From Chitinophagaceae bacterium (GTDB lineage: Bacteria; Bacteroidota; Bacteroidia; Chitinophagales; Chitinophagaceae): a stretch of DNA of 64,000 nucleotides. The DNA is taken from contig JACSRW010000028.1 of the NCBI GenBank assembly GCA_014879565.1, positions 62,001 through 126,000 on the forward strand, written 5' to 3'. Below are positions 8,573 to 17,545 of the stretch, in pieces. Positions within the stretch are counted from its first letter, which is position 1, and each line of letters starts with the position of its first letter. The notes under the pieces were generated by a model. It was given only the letters and a program-made list of their open reading frames with translations, searched no databases and was not told the DNA's origin. A program made the translations under genes and the position numbers.

Positions 8573-9946
8573 TTACATCTTAACCGCTACGGTTACTTTT
8601 TCCTTCCGGCTTTTTTCGGCAGCAAATCCCATGACATGACTTTCAATAGATGCGTCAATGGTGGAACTGAGCAGCGCCGGATTTTGCTGGCTCACAGCCT
8701 GGATCCAGTCTGCTACAAGCCGCCAGTCGCCCCCGCCGTGCCCGTCGGTTTCCTGTTTCCATTCGGTTACTTTGCCGGTACGGAAATCGGTATGGGTGAA
8801 TTTGTACATATCCCCCACAATATCCCCCATACTGCCCATTACCCGGGTGCGGCGGCCTTCATAACTGGTGAAGGCTTCCATGGAGAAAGCAGCGGTGATA
8901 TTGTTCTCAAATAAAATATTTGTGGTGTAGTGATCCGGCTGGTCATTGTTTACGCGGTACACACATTTGCCATAGTTGCTGTTCTTCAGATAGTCCATAA
9001 TCACTTCCGCGTGTTTGCTCTTGTCTTCCGGGAGGTCGAAGTGGTGCAGCCAGCTGCGTTTGTCAAGATAGATCCGTTTAGCGGAATAGGGACAACTGCC
9101 TTCTATACTGCATCCGTCCACACAGCGTTCGGTGCTGCCTTCCGGTGCATTTTCTTTCCGGAACCATTTCAGATCACCGAAGGCAGAGATATGGGTACAA
9201 TGTTTGTCCACCATCCATTTCAGGATATCCAGGTCGTGGCAGGATTTGGCCAGGATAATGGGTGTGGTCTCTTTGCTGTTATGCCAGTTGCCCCGCACAT
9301 AACTGTGGCTCATGTGTACATGGTGAATGGGCTCAAAATGCTGGATACTGATGATTTCCCCGATGGAACCGTTATGCATCAGTTCTTTCAGTTTAATGAA
9401 GTAAGGTGCATAACGCAACACATGGCATACCGCGACGATCCGCTTGTTCTTTTTGGCCAGTTCCAGGATCTCCCGGCATTCTTTTTCACTCGGAGAAATG
9501 GGTTTTTCCAGTAAAACGTCATAACCCATTTTCAGGGCAGCCATACAGGGACCATAATGCAGGTTATCCGGAGTGGAAATGATCACCGCATCCGCGAATT
9601 TCGGCCGTTTAAATACATCCTCCCAGGTGTTAAACCTGTTACCGGCTTCAATATTGTGCTTCTTCGCATAGCGTTCATTCCGGACCGCGATGGGCTCAGC
9701 CACCCCCACGATATCCAGTTCTCCGGGATAGGCCACCGCGTAGTTACCGTAAACATTGCCCCGGCTGCCTGCACCACAGGTAATGGCGGTTACGGGTTTA
9801 CCCGGTTTTTTATGCAGGGGGTGTTCGGGTAAAAGGATCCTTTCTCCTTTTTCATTATAAGCCCAGGAAGATACCGGAAGTGCGGAAGTGCCGGCGGCGA
9901 TACCCATAATACGGAGCCAGTCGCGCCGGGAGATATTATTTGGCAT
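8573..9946 (-). CDS. Tat-exported Gfo/Idh/MocA family oxidoreductase
   Basis: A 457-residue NAD(P)-dependent sugar-type dehydrogenase. The N-terminus SRRDWLRIMG followed by a hydrophobic stretch is a twin-arginine signal, so the enzyme folds with its cofactor and is exported to the periplasm. The Rossmann motif GAGSRG is near residue 58. The EKP motif (LLEKPISPSE) contributes the catalytic Lys, and CHVLRYAP belongs to the substrate side. Secreted members of this group include GH109-like enzymes that act through transient oxidation, but the substrate cannot be assigned here. No sugar-utilisation cluster surrounds it. Confidence 0.88.
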   Translation of the reverse strand: MPNNISRRDWLRIMGIAAGTSALPVSSWAYNEKGERILLPEHPLHKKPGKPVTAITCGAGSRGNVYGNYAVAYPGELDIVGVAEPIAVRNERYAKKHNIEAGNRFNTWEDVFKRPKFADAVIISTPDNLHYGPCMAALKMGYDVLLEKPISPSEKECREILELAKKNKRIVAVCHVLRYAPYFIKLKELMHNGSIGEIISIQHFEPIHHVHMSHSYVRGNWHNSKETTPIILAKSCHDLDILKWMVDKHCTHISAFGDLKWFRKENAPEGSTERCVDGCSIEGSCPYSAKRIYLDKRSWLHHFDLPEDKSKHAEVIMDYLKNSNYGKCVYRVNNDQPDHYTTNILFENNITAAFSMEAFTSYEGRRTRVMGSMGDIVGDMYKFTHTDFRTGKVTEWKQETDGHGGGDWRLVADWIQAVSQQNPALLSSTIDASIESHVMGFAAEKSRKEKVTVAVKM

Positions 9947-10023
9947 AAGATCGTTGTTTAAGCGGGTCTAAGTTACAATTTTAGTTCAGCTATTTTTCTA
10001 TATTCGGCACATATAGATTTTTT

Positions 10024-11157
10024 ATGAACAGTTCTTCTTCACAACGGTTTCTCGCGCTGGATGTTCTCCGGGGAATGACCGTCTTTTTTATGATAGTGGT
10101 CAATACACCCGGCAGCTGGGAATATATCTGGGCACCCCTGCAGCATGCCGCCTGGCATGGGTTTACGCCCACAGATCTCGTTTTTCCGACTTTTATGTTT
10201 GTGGTTGGCAATGCGCTGGCTTTTGTGGAGAAAAAATGGAAGGGTCTCCCGGACTCAAAGGTGCTCCGGATTATTTTCAAACGCAGCCTGATTATTTTCC
10301 TCCTGGGTTATCTGATGTACTGGTTTCCCTTTGTGCACTGGAATGCGGAGGGCGGGCTGGATTTCAACCCTGTTGCCAATACCCGCATTATGGGTGTGTT
10401 GCAGCGGATCGCCCTGGGTTATTTGTTTGCCGCCCTGTTGCTGCGTTACCTGAAAACGGAATTTGTATACCGCCTCGGAGTGGTTTTCCTGCTGGTCTAC
10501 TGGTTATTGTTGCTGCTGTTTGGTGACCGGACTGATCCCTTTAGTATCGCCACCGGCGCCGGTACCCGGCTTGATCTGTGGCTGCTGGGCGAAAGTCATC
10601 TCTATCACGGCGAAGGAATAGCTTTTGATCCGGAAGGGTTACTCAGCACGCTGCCATCCATCAGTAATGTAATTTTCGGCTATGCGGCGGGTAAGTTTAT
10701 TAAAGAAAAAGGGAAAACCTGGGAAGGGCTGGCCAAACTTCTGCTCACCGGTTTTGTGCTGATTGCCCTGGCTCTGCTATGGCACCTGGTATTTCCCATC
10801 AATAAAAAATTATGGACCGGTTCTTTTGTACTGCTGACTGTGGGGATTGACCTGGTATTACTCGGCGCCCTGACCTATATCACCGATTTCCTGGGTCGTA
10901 CCCGCTGGACCTATTTCTTTGAAGTCTTCGGGAAAAATCCGCTCTTTATTTACCTGCTTTCAGAACTCGGGGCCATCCTGCTCTGGTTTATACCACTGGG
11001 TACAGACCGGCAGCCGGTGTACAGCTGGTTGTACGAAAATATTTTCCGGCATGCCGGGAATTATCTGGGTTCTTTTCTTTTTGCCATTTGTTTTACGCTG
11101 TTTTGCTGGTTGATTGGCTGGATACTTGACCGGAAAAAAATCTATGTACGGGTCTGA
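10024..11157 (+). CDS. heparan-alpha-glucosaminide N-acetyltransferase-like membrane protein (DUF5009/DUF1624 type)
   Basis: A 377-residue multi-spanning protein with about ten helices. The start RFLALDVLRGMTVFFMIVVN and the FPTFMFVVGNALAF motif are typical of the NagX / HGSNAT-like acyltransferase superfamily. Family members move acetyl groups across the membrane onto amino sugars or other acceptors, but bacterial substrates are mostly unknown. It ends with TGA at 11155-11157, directly against the reverse-strand stop of the next gene. Confidence 0.82.
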   Translation: MNSSSSQRFLALDVLRGMTVFFMIVVNTPGSWEYIWAPLQHAAWHGFTPTDLVFPTFMFVVGNALAFVEKKWKGLPDSKVLRIIFKRSLIIFLLGYLMYWFPFVHWNAEGGLDFNPVANTRIMGVLQRIALGYLFAALLLRYLKTEFVYRLGVVFLLVYWLLLLLFGDRTDPFSIATGAGTRLDLWLLGESHLYHGEGIAFDPEGLLSTLPSISNVIFGYAAGKFIKEKGKTWEGLAKLLLTGFVLIALALLWHLVFPINKKLWTGSFVLLTVGIDLVLLGALTYITDFLGRTRWTYFFEVFGKNPLFIYLLSELGAILLWFIPLGTDRQPVYSWLYENIFRHAGNYLGSFLFAICFTLFCWLIGWILDRKKIYVRV

Positions 11158-12153
11158 TCAGTACACTTCTTTCATACCGAGTATTTCGGTGGCAAAGGCG
11201 GCGCACTCTTTTTGTACGGCAGCCAGGTCTTTTGATTTGATATAGGAGCCCAGCACATGATCCCCGGCATTGGGAATGGCGGTCTGCCTTTTCAGGTTGC
11301 CGGGTGTTCCCAGCTGGTTAAACATCCGCTTCATGGCCGATACTTTCACTACCGGATCCTGGTTGTCTTCATCTTTGTAATAATATAGCAGTAAGACCGG
11401 CTGTTTCACTTTTTCAAATACTGAAGCCTTCATGGTGGTTTCCAGCAGTTCTTCCAGTTGCACCGTAGCTTCCATCCGGTACCGGTTATTCCAGTACTGC
11501 GCATAAATGGCCGTGGTATCCGGGATCAGATTGTATTTTCCTTTTACCATCCGGGCAATCTGTAATCCCCAGTGATTATTAAGCATCCAGGCATTCGGGT
11601 CATTGATGGCAATGTTGGGGGAGAGCAGGATCAGTCCGGCGATATCAGGAAACTCAGCTGCCAGTTTCAGGGCCAGGGTACCCCCGGTGGAGGTGGAGAG
11701 CAGGATTACTTTTTTACCCAGTCTTTTCCCGATAGCATAGGCTTCTTTGGCGCTGTTCCAGAGTCCTTCAGCTGTACAGTTCAGCAGCGGCTCGGACGTG
11801 TCAATGCCATGGGCATCCAGCCGGCTTAAATAGAGATTGGCTCCGAACTTCTGGGCAAATTCATAATGAACCGGATCTCCTTCTTCCTGGCTCGCGGAAA
11901 AACCATGCAGGTAAACCACGGCATAGTCAGTGGGTAACCGGAGCGAGTCATTGGCCCAGAGTATCCGGGCTTCATTATCCGGTTTAAGCTTGTGACGGGC
12001 TTCCTGTTGCTGTATATACTGTTCCAGGGCACTGGCTTCTGCAGGCAGTTCCGGCAGCATGTTTGTATAGCGGGGAGTGGCCGGATGTGGTCCGAGGAAA
12101 TAGACCACACAAAAAACTAACACTATGACGGCCAGCCATTTGAGCAGTTTCAT
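11158..12153 (-). CDS. alpha/beta hydrolase with N-terminal membrane anchor
   Basis: A 331-residue hydrolase with one N-terminal hydrophobic segment (residues 4-20) acting as anchor or uncleaved signal. The oxyanion region is VVYLHGFSAS. The nucleophile elbow is STSTGG (family GxSxG with a Ser in the first position). The late Asp lies in YKDEDNQD and the His in AGDHVLGSY. Similarity in layout is to monoacylglycerol lipase / esterase-type hydrolases. The gene is tail to tail with the HGSNAT-like gene, the two stops sharing the TGATCA hexamer. Confidence 0.83.
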   Translation of the reverse strand: MKLLKWLAVIVLVFCVVYFLGPHPATPRYTNMLPELPAEASALEQYIQQQEARHKLKPDNEARILWANDSLRLPTDYAVVYLHGFSASQEEGDPVHYEFAQKFGANLYLSRLDAHGIDTSEPLLNCTAEGLWNSAKEAYAIGKRLGKKVILLSTSTGGTLALKLAAEFPDIAGLILLSPNIAINDPNAWMLNNHWGLQIARMVKGKYNLIPDTTAIYAQYWNNRYRMEATVQLEELLETTMKASVFEKVKQPVLLLYYYKDEDNQDPVVKVSAMKRMFNQLGTPGNLKRQTAIPNAGDHVLGSYIKSKDLAAVQKECAAFATEILGMKEVY

Positions 12154-12226
12154 AACAGCTATTTCTTTAAAACTACGGCAAATATTTGTTTTCCGCCCGT
12201 TAAGCCTGTATTAAATGGCCATTTCG

Positions 12227-12258
12227 TTTGCTGCCCCGGGTTTTTAGCTGTACCTTTG
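12227..12258 (+). promoter_or_regulatory. promoter of typA
   Basis: TTTG (12227-12230), a 20-bp spacer and TACCTTTG (12251-12258) make a textbook Bacteroidota promoter. The leader to the typA ATG would be about 100 bases and contains a short-word tract. Confidence 0.8.
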
Positions 12259-12261
12259 CAC

Positions 12262-12345
12262 GCCTGAAATGGAGACGGGAGTCCATAGATAGTAGTCGGG
12301 AGCCAATCGTCGAATACCAAACTCCCAATAACAAACTTCAAACCA
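12262..12345. repeat. short-word tract in the typA leader
   Basis: The words gagacgggag, gtcgggag, aaactcc and caaac follow one another without coding sense. Similar words recur at 24720-24850, 44345-44422 and 49680-49735. Confidence 0.45.
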
Positions 12346-12368
12346 GTTATCACCTCAGAAATATATTA

Positions 12369-14180
12369 ATGGAAATCAGAAACATCGCCATCATCGCGCA
12401 CGTAGACCACGGTAAAACAACCCTGGTGGACAAAATACTTCATGCTACCAAGGTATTCCGGGAAAACCAGGAAACCGGGGAGCTTATCATGGACAGCAAT
12501 GACCTGGAAAGAGAGCGGGGTATCACCATCTTCAGCAAGAATGCCGCTGTAGTTTACAAAGATGTTAAAATCAATGTAATTGACACCCCTGGTCACGCCG
12601 ACTTTGGCGGAGAAGTGGAACGTGTGCTGAAAATGGCAGATGGTGTGATCCTGCTGGTGGATGCCTTTGAAGGTCCGATGCCCCAGACCCGTTTTGTGCT
12701 GCAAAAGGCCTTACACCTGAACCTGCACCCGATTGTGGTGATCAACAAAGTGGACAAACCCAACTGCCGTCCCGACGAAGTGCATGACGCGGTTTTTGAG
12801 CTTTTCTTCAACCTCGATGCAACCGAAGAACAACTGCATTTCCCGACCTATTATGGCAGCGGAAAGAACGGCTGGTTCAATGATTCCCTCGAACCGATTG
12901 ATAATATCACCCCCCTGCTGGATGGCATCCTGAAACATGTGCCGCCGCCCAAAATCAATGAAGGTCCGGTGCAGATGCAGATAACCTCCCTGGATTACTC
13001 TTCCTTCCTTGGCCGGATTGCCGTAGGAAAAGTAAACCGCGGGGTACTGAAGGAAAATCAGCCCGTGGCGCTGATGCAGGCAGATGGCTCCATCAAAAAA
13101 TCCCGTGTAAAGGAATTGTACGTGTTTGAAGGCATGGGTAAAAAGAAAGTAAGTGAGGTGGTAGCCGGTGATCTTTGCGCCGTGGTGGGGATTGAAGATT
13201 TTAATATCGGGGATACCATTGCCGACGCGGAGAACCCGGAAGCCCTTCCGGTGATCAGCGTGGATGAGCCGACCATGAACATGCTTTTTTCCATCAACAA
13301 TTCTCCTTTTTACGGGAAAGATGGAAAATTTGTTACGTCCCGTCACCTGCGTGACCGGCTGATGAAAGAGACCGAGAAAAACCTCGCCCTGCGGGTAGAG
13401 GATACCGACAGTGGTGACAGCTTCCAGGTTTATGGCCGGGGTATCCTGCATCTGGGTATCCTGATCGAAACCATGCGCCGCGAGGGGTATGAGCTGACGG
13501 TTGGACAACCGCAGGTAATTGTAAAAGAATTTAACGGGGTAAAATGTGAGCCCTACGAAAACCTGGTGGTGGATGTTCCTCAGGAATATGCCAGCAAGGT
13601 GATTGACCTGGTAACCCGCCGGAAAGGGGAAATGCATATCATGGAAACCAAGGGAGAGATGCAGCATCTTGAATTTGAAATTCCTTCCCGCGGACTGATC
13701 GGGCTGCGTTCCACCATGCTGACCAATACCGCCGGCGAAGCGGTGATGGCACACCGGTTCACTGAATACAAACCCTGGAAGGGCCAGATTCCTGGCCGGA
13801 ATAACGGGGTGCTGATTTCCAAATTCCAGGACCGGGCCACCGGATATTCCATTGATAAATTGCAGGACCGGGGTACTTTCTTTATTGAGCCGGGAGAAGA
13901 GGTTTATGCGGGTCAGATAGTGGCGGAGAACATTAAACCGGGCGATCTGGTAGTGAATGTGACCGAGGCCAAAAAACTTACCAACCACCGTGCCAGCGGA
14001 AGTGATGATGCCACCCGGATTGCACCGAAAACACAGATGACCCTGGAAGAATGTATGGAATATATCCAGCAGGATGAGTGTATTGAGGTGACCCCGAACT
14101 TTATCCGGATGCGCAAAGTGATCCTGAATGAAGAGGAGCGGAAAAAAGTGCAGAAGCGTATGGAAGCAGACGCCGTGTAA
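12369..14180 (+). CDS. typA: translational GTPase TypA/BipA
   Basis: A 603-residue ribosome-associated GTPase of the EF-G-like family that supports 50S assembly and stress or cold growth. The start at 12369 (MEIRNIAIIAHVDHGKTT) is set by the G1 motif. An earlier in-frame ATG would add 47 non-homologous residues lying in the leader repeat. G2 is RGITI, G3 is DTPGHADFGGEV and G4 is NKVD. The C-terminal BipA-specific domain is present (GRNNGVLISKFQDRATGYSI). Length is normal. Confidence 0.97.
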   Translation: MEIRNIAIIAHVDHGKTTLVDKILHATKVFRENQETGELIMDSNDLERERGITIFSKNAAVVYKDVKINVIDTPGHADFGGEVERVLKMADGVILLVDAFEGPMPQTRFVLQKALHLNLHPIVVINKVDKPNCRPDEVHDAVFELFFNLDATEEQLHFPTYYGSGKNGWFNDSLEPIDNITPLLDGILKHVPPPKINEGPVQMQITSLDYSSFLGRIAVGKVNRGVLKENQPVALMQADGSIKKSRVKELYVFEGMGKKKVSEVVAGDLCAVVGIEDFNIGDTIADAENPEALPVISVDEPTMNMLFSINNSPFYGKDGKFVTSRHLRDRLMKETEKNLALRVEDTDSGDSFQVYGRGILHLGILIETMRREGYELTVGQPQVIVKEFNGVKCEPYENLVVDVPQEYASKVIDLVTRRKGEMHIMETKGEMQHLEFEIPSRGLIGLRSTMLTNTAGEAVMAHRFTEYKPWKGQIPGRNNGVLISKFQDRATGYSIDKLQDRGTFFIEPGEEVYAGQIVAENIKPGDLVVNVTEAKKLTNHRASGSDDATRIAPKTQMTLEECMEYIQQDECIEVTPNFIRMRKVILNEEERKKVQKRMEADAV

Positions 14181-14204
14181 TAATCCACGTGAAATTTTAA
14201 TAGC

Positions 14205-14230
14205 AAGCCCGGTTAACCGGGCTTTTTTTA
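14205..14230 (+). terminator. terminator of typA
   Basis: An 8-bp stem AAGCCCGG / CCGGGCTT with a TTAA loop at 14205-14224, followed by a T run. Confidence 0.9.
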
Positions 14231-14269
14231 TACCCTCTCCCCGGTATAGGACAACGCCGGGGTAAAGCC

Positions 14270-14277
14270 TATTTTTG
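14270..14277 (+). promoter_or_regulatory. -7 element before the MORN gene
   Basis: TATTTTTG matches TAnnTTTG 14 bases before the ATG. No convincing -33 TTG is seen at the right distance. Confidence 0.4.
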
Positions 14278-14291
14278 GTAAAACCTGAAGT

Positions 14292-16310
14292 ATGATTCAC
14301 CGTTACCTTGTTTTTGCTTTGCTGATACTGCCTCGGTTAATTATGGCCCAATGCCTGAGTGGCAACTGTACAGATGGGGTGGGCAAGTACAAATACAAGA
14401 ATGAAGACATTCATGAAGGCAGTTTCAAAAGTGGTTATCCCAACGGGAAAGGCACCCGTTATTATTCCAATGGCGACCGCTATGACGGTGACTGGGTGAA
14501 CGGCAGCTGGAACGGAAAAGGCAAATACCAGTGGAAAGACGGCCGCCGCTATGAAGGAGAGGTAAAGGATGGCTACTTTGAAGGATACGGAATTTTTTAT
14601 TCAGACGACAGCAGCCGGTATGAGGGCAACTGGAAAACCGGTAAATATGAAGGCTTCGGGAAATACTTTTTTAAAAACGGCCGGTACTATGAGGGCAGCT
14701 GGGCTAAAGGCAAAAAATCGGGGAAAGGAAAATTCACCTGGCCGGATGGTGGCTGGTATGAGGGAGAATGGAAGGAAGATAACTTCGAAGGCTACGGAAA
14801 AAGATTTTATAAAGACAGCAGTGTGTATGAAGGTTCCTGGCTGGCCGACAAACAACACGGCAAGGGGAAATATATCTATAATAACGGGGATATATATGAG
14901 GGGGATTTTGCCAACGGAAAAAGAAGCGGTACCGGCAGGTATGTATGGAAATCAGACGGCCAGGTATATGAGGGAGCTTATGCCGACGGGCAGCCTCATG
15001 GAAAAGGGAAACTGATTAAGGCCAATAAGGACATCTATGAAGGGGATTTTAAAGCCGGATCTGCCGAGGGATTTGGAGTGGTTCTTTTTGCGAACGGAAA
15101 CCGGTATGAAGGGGAGTATGTGGCCGGCTCCAGATCAGGCAAGGGGAAAATGATTTACAAAAACGGGGACCTGTATGAAGGAAGCTGGTCAAATGATAAG
15201 ATTAACGGGGTAGGGGTGTATACCTGGAAAAACGGGGATAGCTATACCGGAAGCTTCCTGAATGAGCTGATGTCGGGGAAAGGGAAAAAAACCTACCAGG
15301 AGGGTAAGGTGTATGACGGAAACTGGCGCTATGGCAAGTATGAGGGGACGGGGATACTGAGCTGGCCGAACAAAAACCGTTATGAAGGAAATTTCAAAGA
15401 AGGGTATGTGAGCGGTACCGGAAAATTCTTCCGGAACGGAGTCTTGTTTTATGAAGGCAGCTTTGACGGCACCAGCACTTACAGCAGTGCCAAAACATGG
15501 CTGCTGGATGATGGCCGGTTTGCACGCCGGATAGTTTATTCAGACGGTTCCCTTTTTGAAATCTGGAATATGGACCAGTCCATGTTTGCCGGCACTATAG
15601 TGGATATCGGCTATTACGGCAATATCCAGGAAATTACCGGCAGGGAAGGTTCAATGTTGTATCCGGACGGAAGGATTGAGTCAGGCTCCTGGGAAAAAGG
15701 CAAACTGGTGAAGAAGACCTATCAGCACAAACTAAAAATGAGTGAGGCCGTTCCGGAATATGTAAAGGGACGAATATTTTTTGCCTATAAAAAGTACAGT
15801 GATGCCCTCCGGAGTTTCAGTAAGGCAATCACTCTTAACCTGAAAGAAGACAGTCTTTACCTGTACCGCGGAGCGGCTTATTATAGCCTGAGCCGCTTTG
15901 ATTCCGCCCTGGCTGATTTATCCGTCATGCTCAGCAAACAGCCCAAAAACAAGGATGCCCTGATCTGGCGAAAAAGTACCTGGATGGCCAAAAAGGATAC
16001 GACAGCTGCCCTGGCTGATCTGACAGGGTATATTAAGTATTATCCGAAAGATTCTGCGGGCTACTGGCAGCGGGGTATTATCTATCATAATCTGAAAGAC
16101 TATCCGAAGGCCATAGCGGATTATACAAAAGTGCTGGAGCATTCAAAAGGGGCCAATGATAACGTATATTATTACAGGGGAGTCTGTTACGAATTACTGG
16201 AAAAGAAGACGGAAGCCTGCGCGGATTTTGAAAAAGCCAAAAAAGCGGGGAATAAAAACGCGGATGCCAAACTGAAAAAACTCTGCGCCGCTCCTCCCGG
16301 CAACACCTGA
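14292..16310 (+). CDS. secreted MORN-repeat protein with C-terminal TPR domain
   Basis: A 672-residue protein with an N-terminal signal peptide (cleavage near MAQ, residue 20). About sixteen MORN repeats follow, each recognisable by YEGxW/F and GKGK/GFG steps, filling residues about 35-400. A linker leads to tetratricopeptide-like repeats at about residues 490-660 (ALRSFSKAITLN, DSALADLSVML, AIADYTKVLEH). MORN arrays form extended beta-sheets that bind lipids or proteins, and TPRs bind peptides. It is probably an envelope scaffold. No catalytic residue is visible. Confidence 0.85.
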   Translation: MIHRYLVFALLILPRLIMAQCLSGNCTDGVGKYKYKNEDIHEGSFKSGYPNGKGTRYYSNGDRYDGDWVNGSWNGKGKYQWKDGRRYEGEVKDGYFEGYGIFYSDDSSRYEGNWKTGKYEGFGKYFFKNGRYYEGSWAKGKKSGKGKFTWPDGGWYEGEWKEDNFEGYGKRFYKDSSVYEGSWLADKQHGKGKYIYNNGDIYEGDFANGKRSGTGRYVWKSDGQVYEGAYADGQPHGKGKLIKANKDIYEGDFKAGSAEGFGVVLFANGNRYEGEYVAGSRSGKGKMIYKNGDLYEGSWSNDKINGVGVYTWKNGDSYTGSFLNELMSGKGKKTYQEGKVYDGNWRYGKYEGTGILSWPNKNRYEGNFKEGYVSGTGKFFRNGVLFYEGSFDGTSTYSSAKTWLLDDGRFARRIVYSDGSLFEIWNMDQSMFAGTIVDIGYYGNIQEITGREGSMLYPDGRIESGSWEKGKLVKKTYQHKLKMSEAVPEYVKGRIFFAYKKYSDALRSFSKAITLNLKEDSLYLYRGAAYYSLSRFDSALADLSVMLSKQPKNKDALIWRKSTWMAKKDTTAALADLTGYIKYYPKDSAGYWQRGIIYHNLKDYPKAIADYTKVLEHSKGANDNVYYYRGVCYELLEKKTEACADFEKAKKAGNKNADAKLKKLCAAPPGNT

Positions 16311-16368
16311 GGGTTCACGAACCTTTAAACCGGATTTTCGTTGTATGTTTGTCCTCCAATCGGGTAAT

Positions 16369-16587
16369 ATGAAGAAAATCCTGTTTGTATTTTTTCTGGT
16401 TTCATTGCTGCTGATTTCCGCCGGAGAACTGGCGGCGCAATGCTCTATCTGTACCAAAACAGCCCAGCAACTGGGGGAGGGTCCTGCCAAAGGGATGAAT
16501 TCCGGTATTCTTTACCTGGCCTTTGCCCCCTTTGCCATTATTGGCTATGTAGGCTACCGCTGGTATAAAGGCCAGCAGTCCAACTAA
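16369..16587 (+). CDS. small membrane protein with CxxC motif, 72 aa
   Basis: A 72-residue protein with a signal-like hydrophobic N-terminus ending LAAQ, then a CSICTKTAQQLGEGPAKGMN segment, then one transmembrane helix (LYLAFAPFAIIGYVGY) and a basic tail. The CxxC faces the periplasm if the first segment is cleaved. Function unknown. The start at 16369 is chosen because it begins the signal sequence. It is convergent with meaB, with a 2-base gap. Confidence 0.72.
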   Translation: MKKILFVFFLVSLLLISAGELAAQCSICTKTAQQLGEGPAKGMNSGILYLAFAPFAIIGYVGYRWYKGQQSN

Positions 16588-16589
16588 AA

Positions 16590-17486
16590 CTATTTCCCGG
16601 AAACGTACTGATACAGGTTAAAATTTCCCTGCCTGGATAACCAGGCTATTTCTTCCTTGATTTTTTTCTTGTCCAGGTCCCGCATTCTCTTTTGTTCAAT
16701 CAGGAACCAGGCTTTTTCTGCCAGCAGCCAGTAGTTCCTTTCATTCAGCTGTTCCTTTGCAAGTTTTTTCAGCATTTCTGTATAAAGATGATCTACGCCC
16801 TCCTTACGGGCTGCGATGGTTTTTACCACCGGGATTTCATCCGTTTTTTTACTGAATGAGGGGGCCAGCATCAGCCGCAGGTTCCGGACAAACATATCGG
16901 CATCGGGCCGGTCGGCTTTATTGACAACAAAAATATCGGCGATTTCCATCAGCCCGGCTTTCATGGTTTGCACCTCATCTCCGGCCTCGGGTACTACCAC
17001 CACCACCGTTGTATCTGCCAGTCCGGCGATTTCCACTTCGCTCTGTCCTACTCCAACTGTTTCTACAATGATATGATCAAAGGGGGCCGCTTTCAGCAGA
17101 TCGGCGATCTCAATGATTTTGGGATGCAAACCGCCCATGGAACCCCGGCTGGCCAGGGAGCGGATAAAAACACCGGGATGGGTGTACCAGTCGCTCATCC
17201 GGATCCGGTCGCCCAGTACAGCTCCGAGATTAAAGGGGGAGGAGGGGTCCACACAAAGCACGGCTACTGTTTTACCCTGTTCCACCATACAGCCAATCAG
17301 GGCATCTACCAGTGTACTTTTGCCGGCCCCCGGCGGACCGGTGATGCCAATAATTTTTGCGCCGCCGCCGGGTATTGCCTGCAGCAGCTGTTCATAGCCC
17401 GGAAATTCATTTTCCACCAGGGAAATGGTTCTGGCCAGCGCTTTCAGGTTGCCCCTGCTAATTTTATCCAGTAATTCCTGCCACAT
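16590..17486 (-). CDS. meaB: methylmalonyl-CoA mutase-associated GTPase MeaB (ArgK family)
   Basis: G3E-family metallochaperone GTPase that loads and protects adenosylcobalamin in methylmalonyl-CoA mutase. The 298 residues contain P-loop GPPGAGKST near residue 50, the CVDPSSPFN / RIRMSDW switch region, the ETVGVGQSEVE G3 region and NKAD. The mutase itself is not in the window. The acyl-CoA carboxylase operon at 40.7-44.3 kb would supply its substrate pathway. Confidence 0.93.
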   Translation of the reverse strand: MWQELLDKISRGNLKALARTISLVENEFPGYEQLLQAIPGGGAKIIGITGPPGAGKSTLVDALIGCMVEQGKTVAVLCVDPSSPFNLGAVLGDRIRMSDWYTHPGVFIRSLASRGSMGGLHPKIIEIADLLKAAPFDHIIVETVGVGQSEVEIAGLADTTVVVVVPEAGDEVQTMKAGLMEIADIFVVNKADRPDADMFVRNLRLMLAPSFSKKTDEIPVVKTIAARKEGVDHLYTEMLKKLAKEQLNERNYWLLAEKAWFLIEQKRMRDLDKKKIKEEIAWLSRQGNFNLYQYVSGK

Positions 17487-17506
17487 ACGGGTTCGGGGGT
17501 AAAGGG

Positions 17507-17514
17507 CAAAAGTA
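17507..17514 (-). promoter_or_regulatory. -7 element of meaB
   Basis: On the minus strand this reads TACTTTTG, matching TAnnTTTG, 20 bases before the meaB start. The -33 element is not obvious. Confidence 0.4.
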
Positions 17515-17545
17515 ATCAGAAGCCCTCAGAGAATACTGACTCCCG

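Noticed and set aside
12711-14300. 529-codon frame opposite typA
   Set aside because: It is a long antisense shadow of a highly conserved gene, without domains or its own signals.
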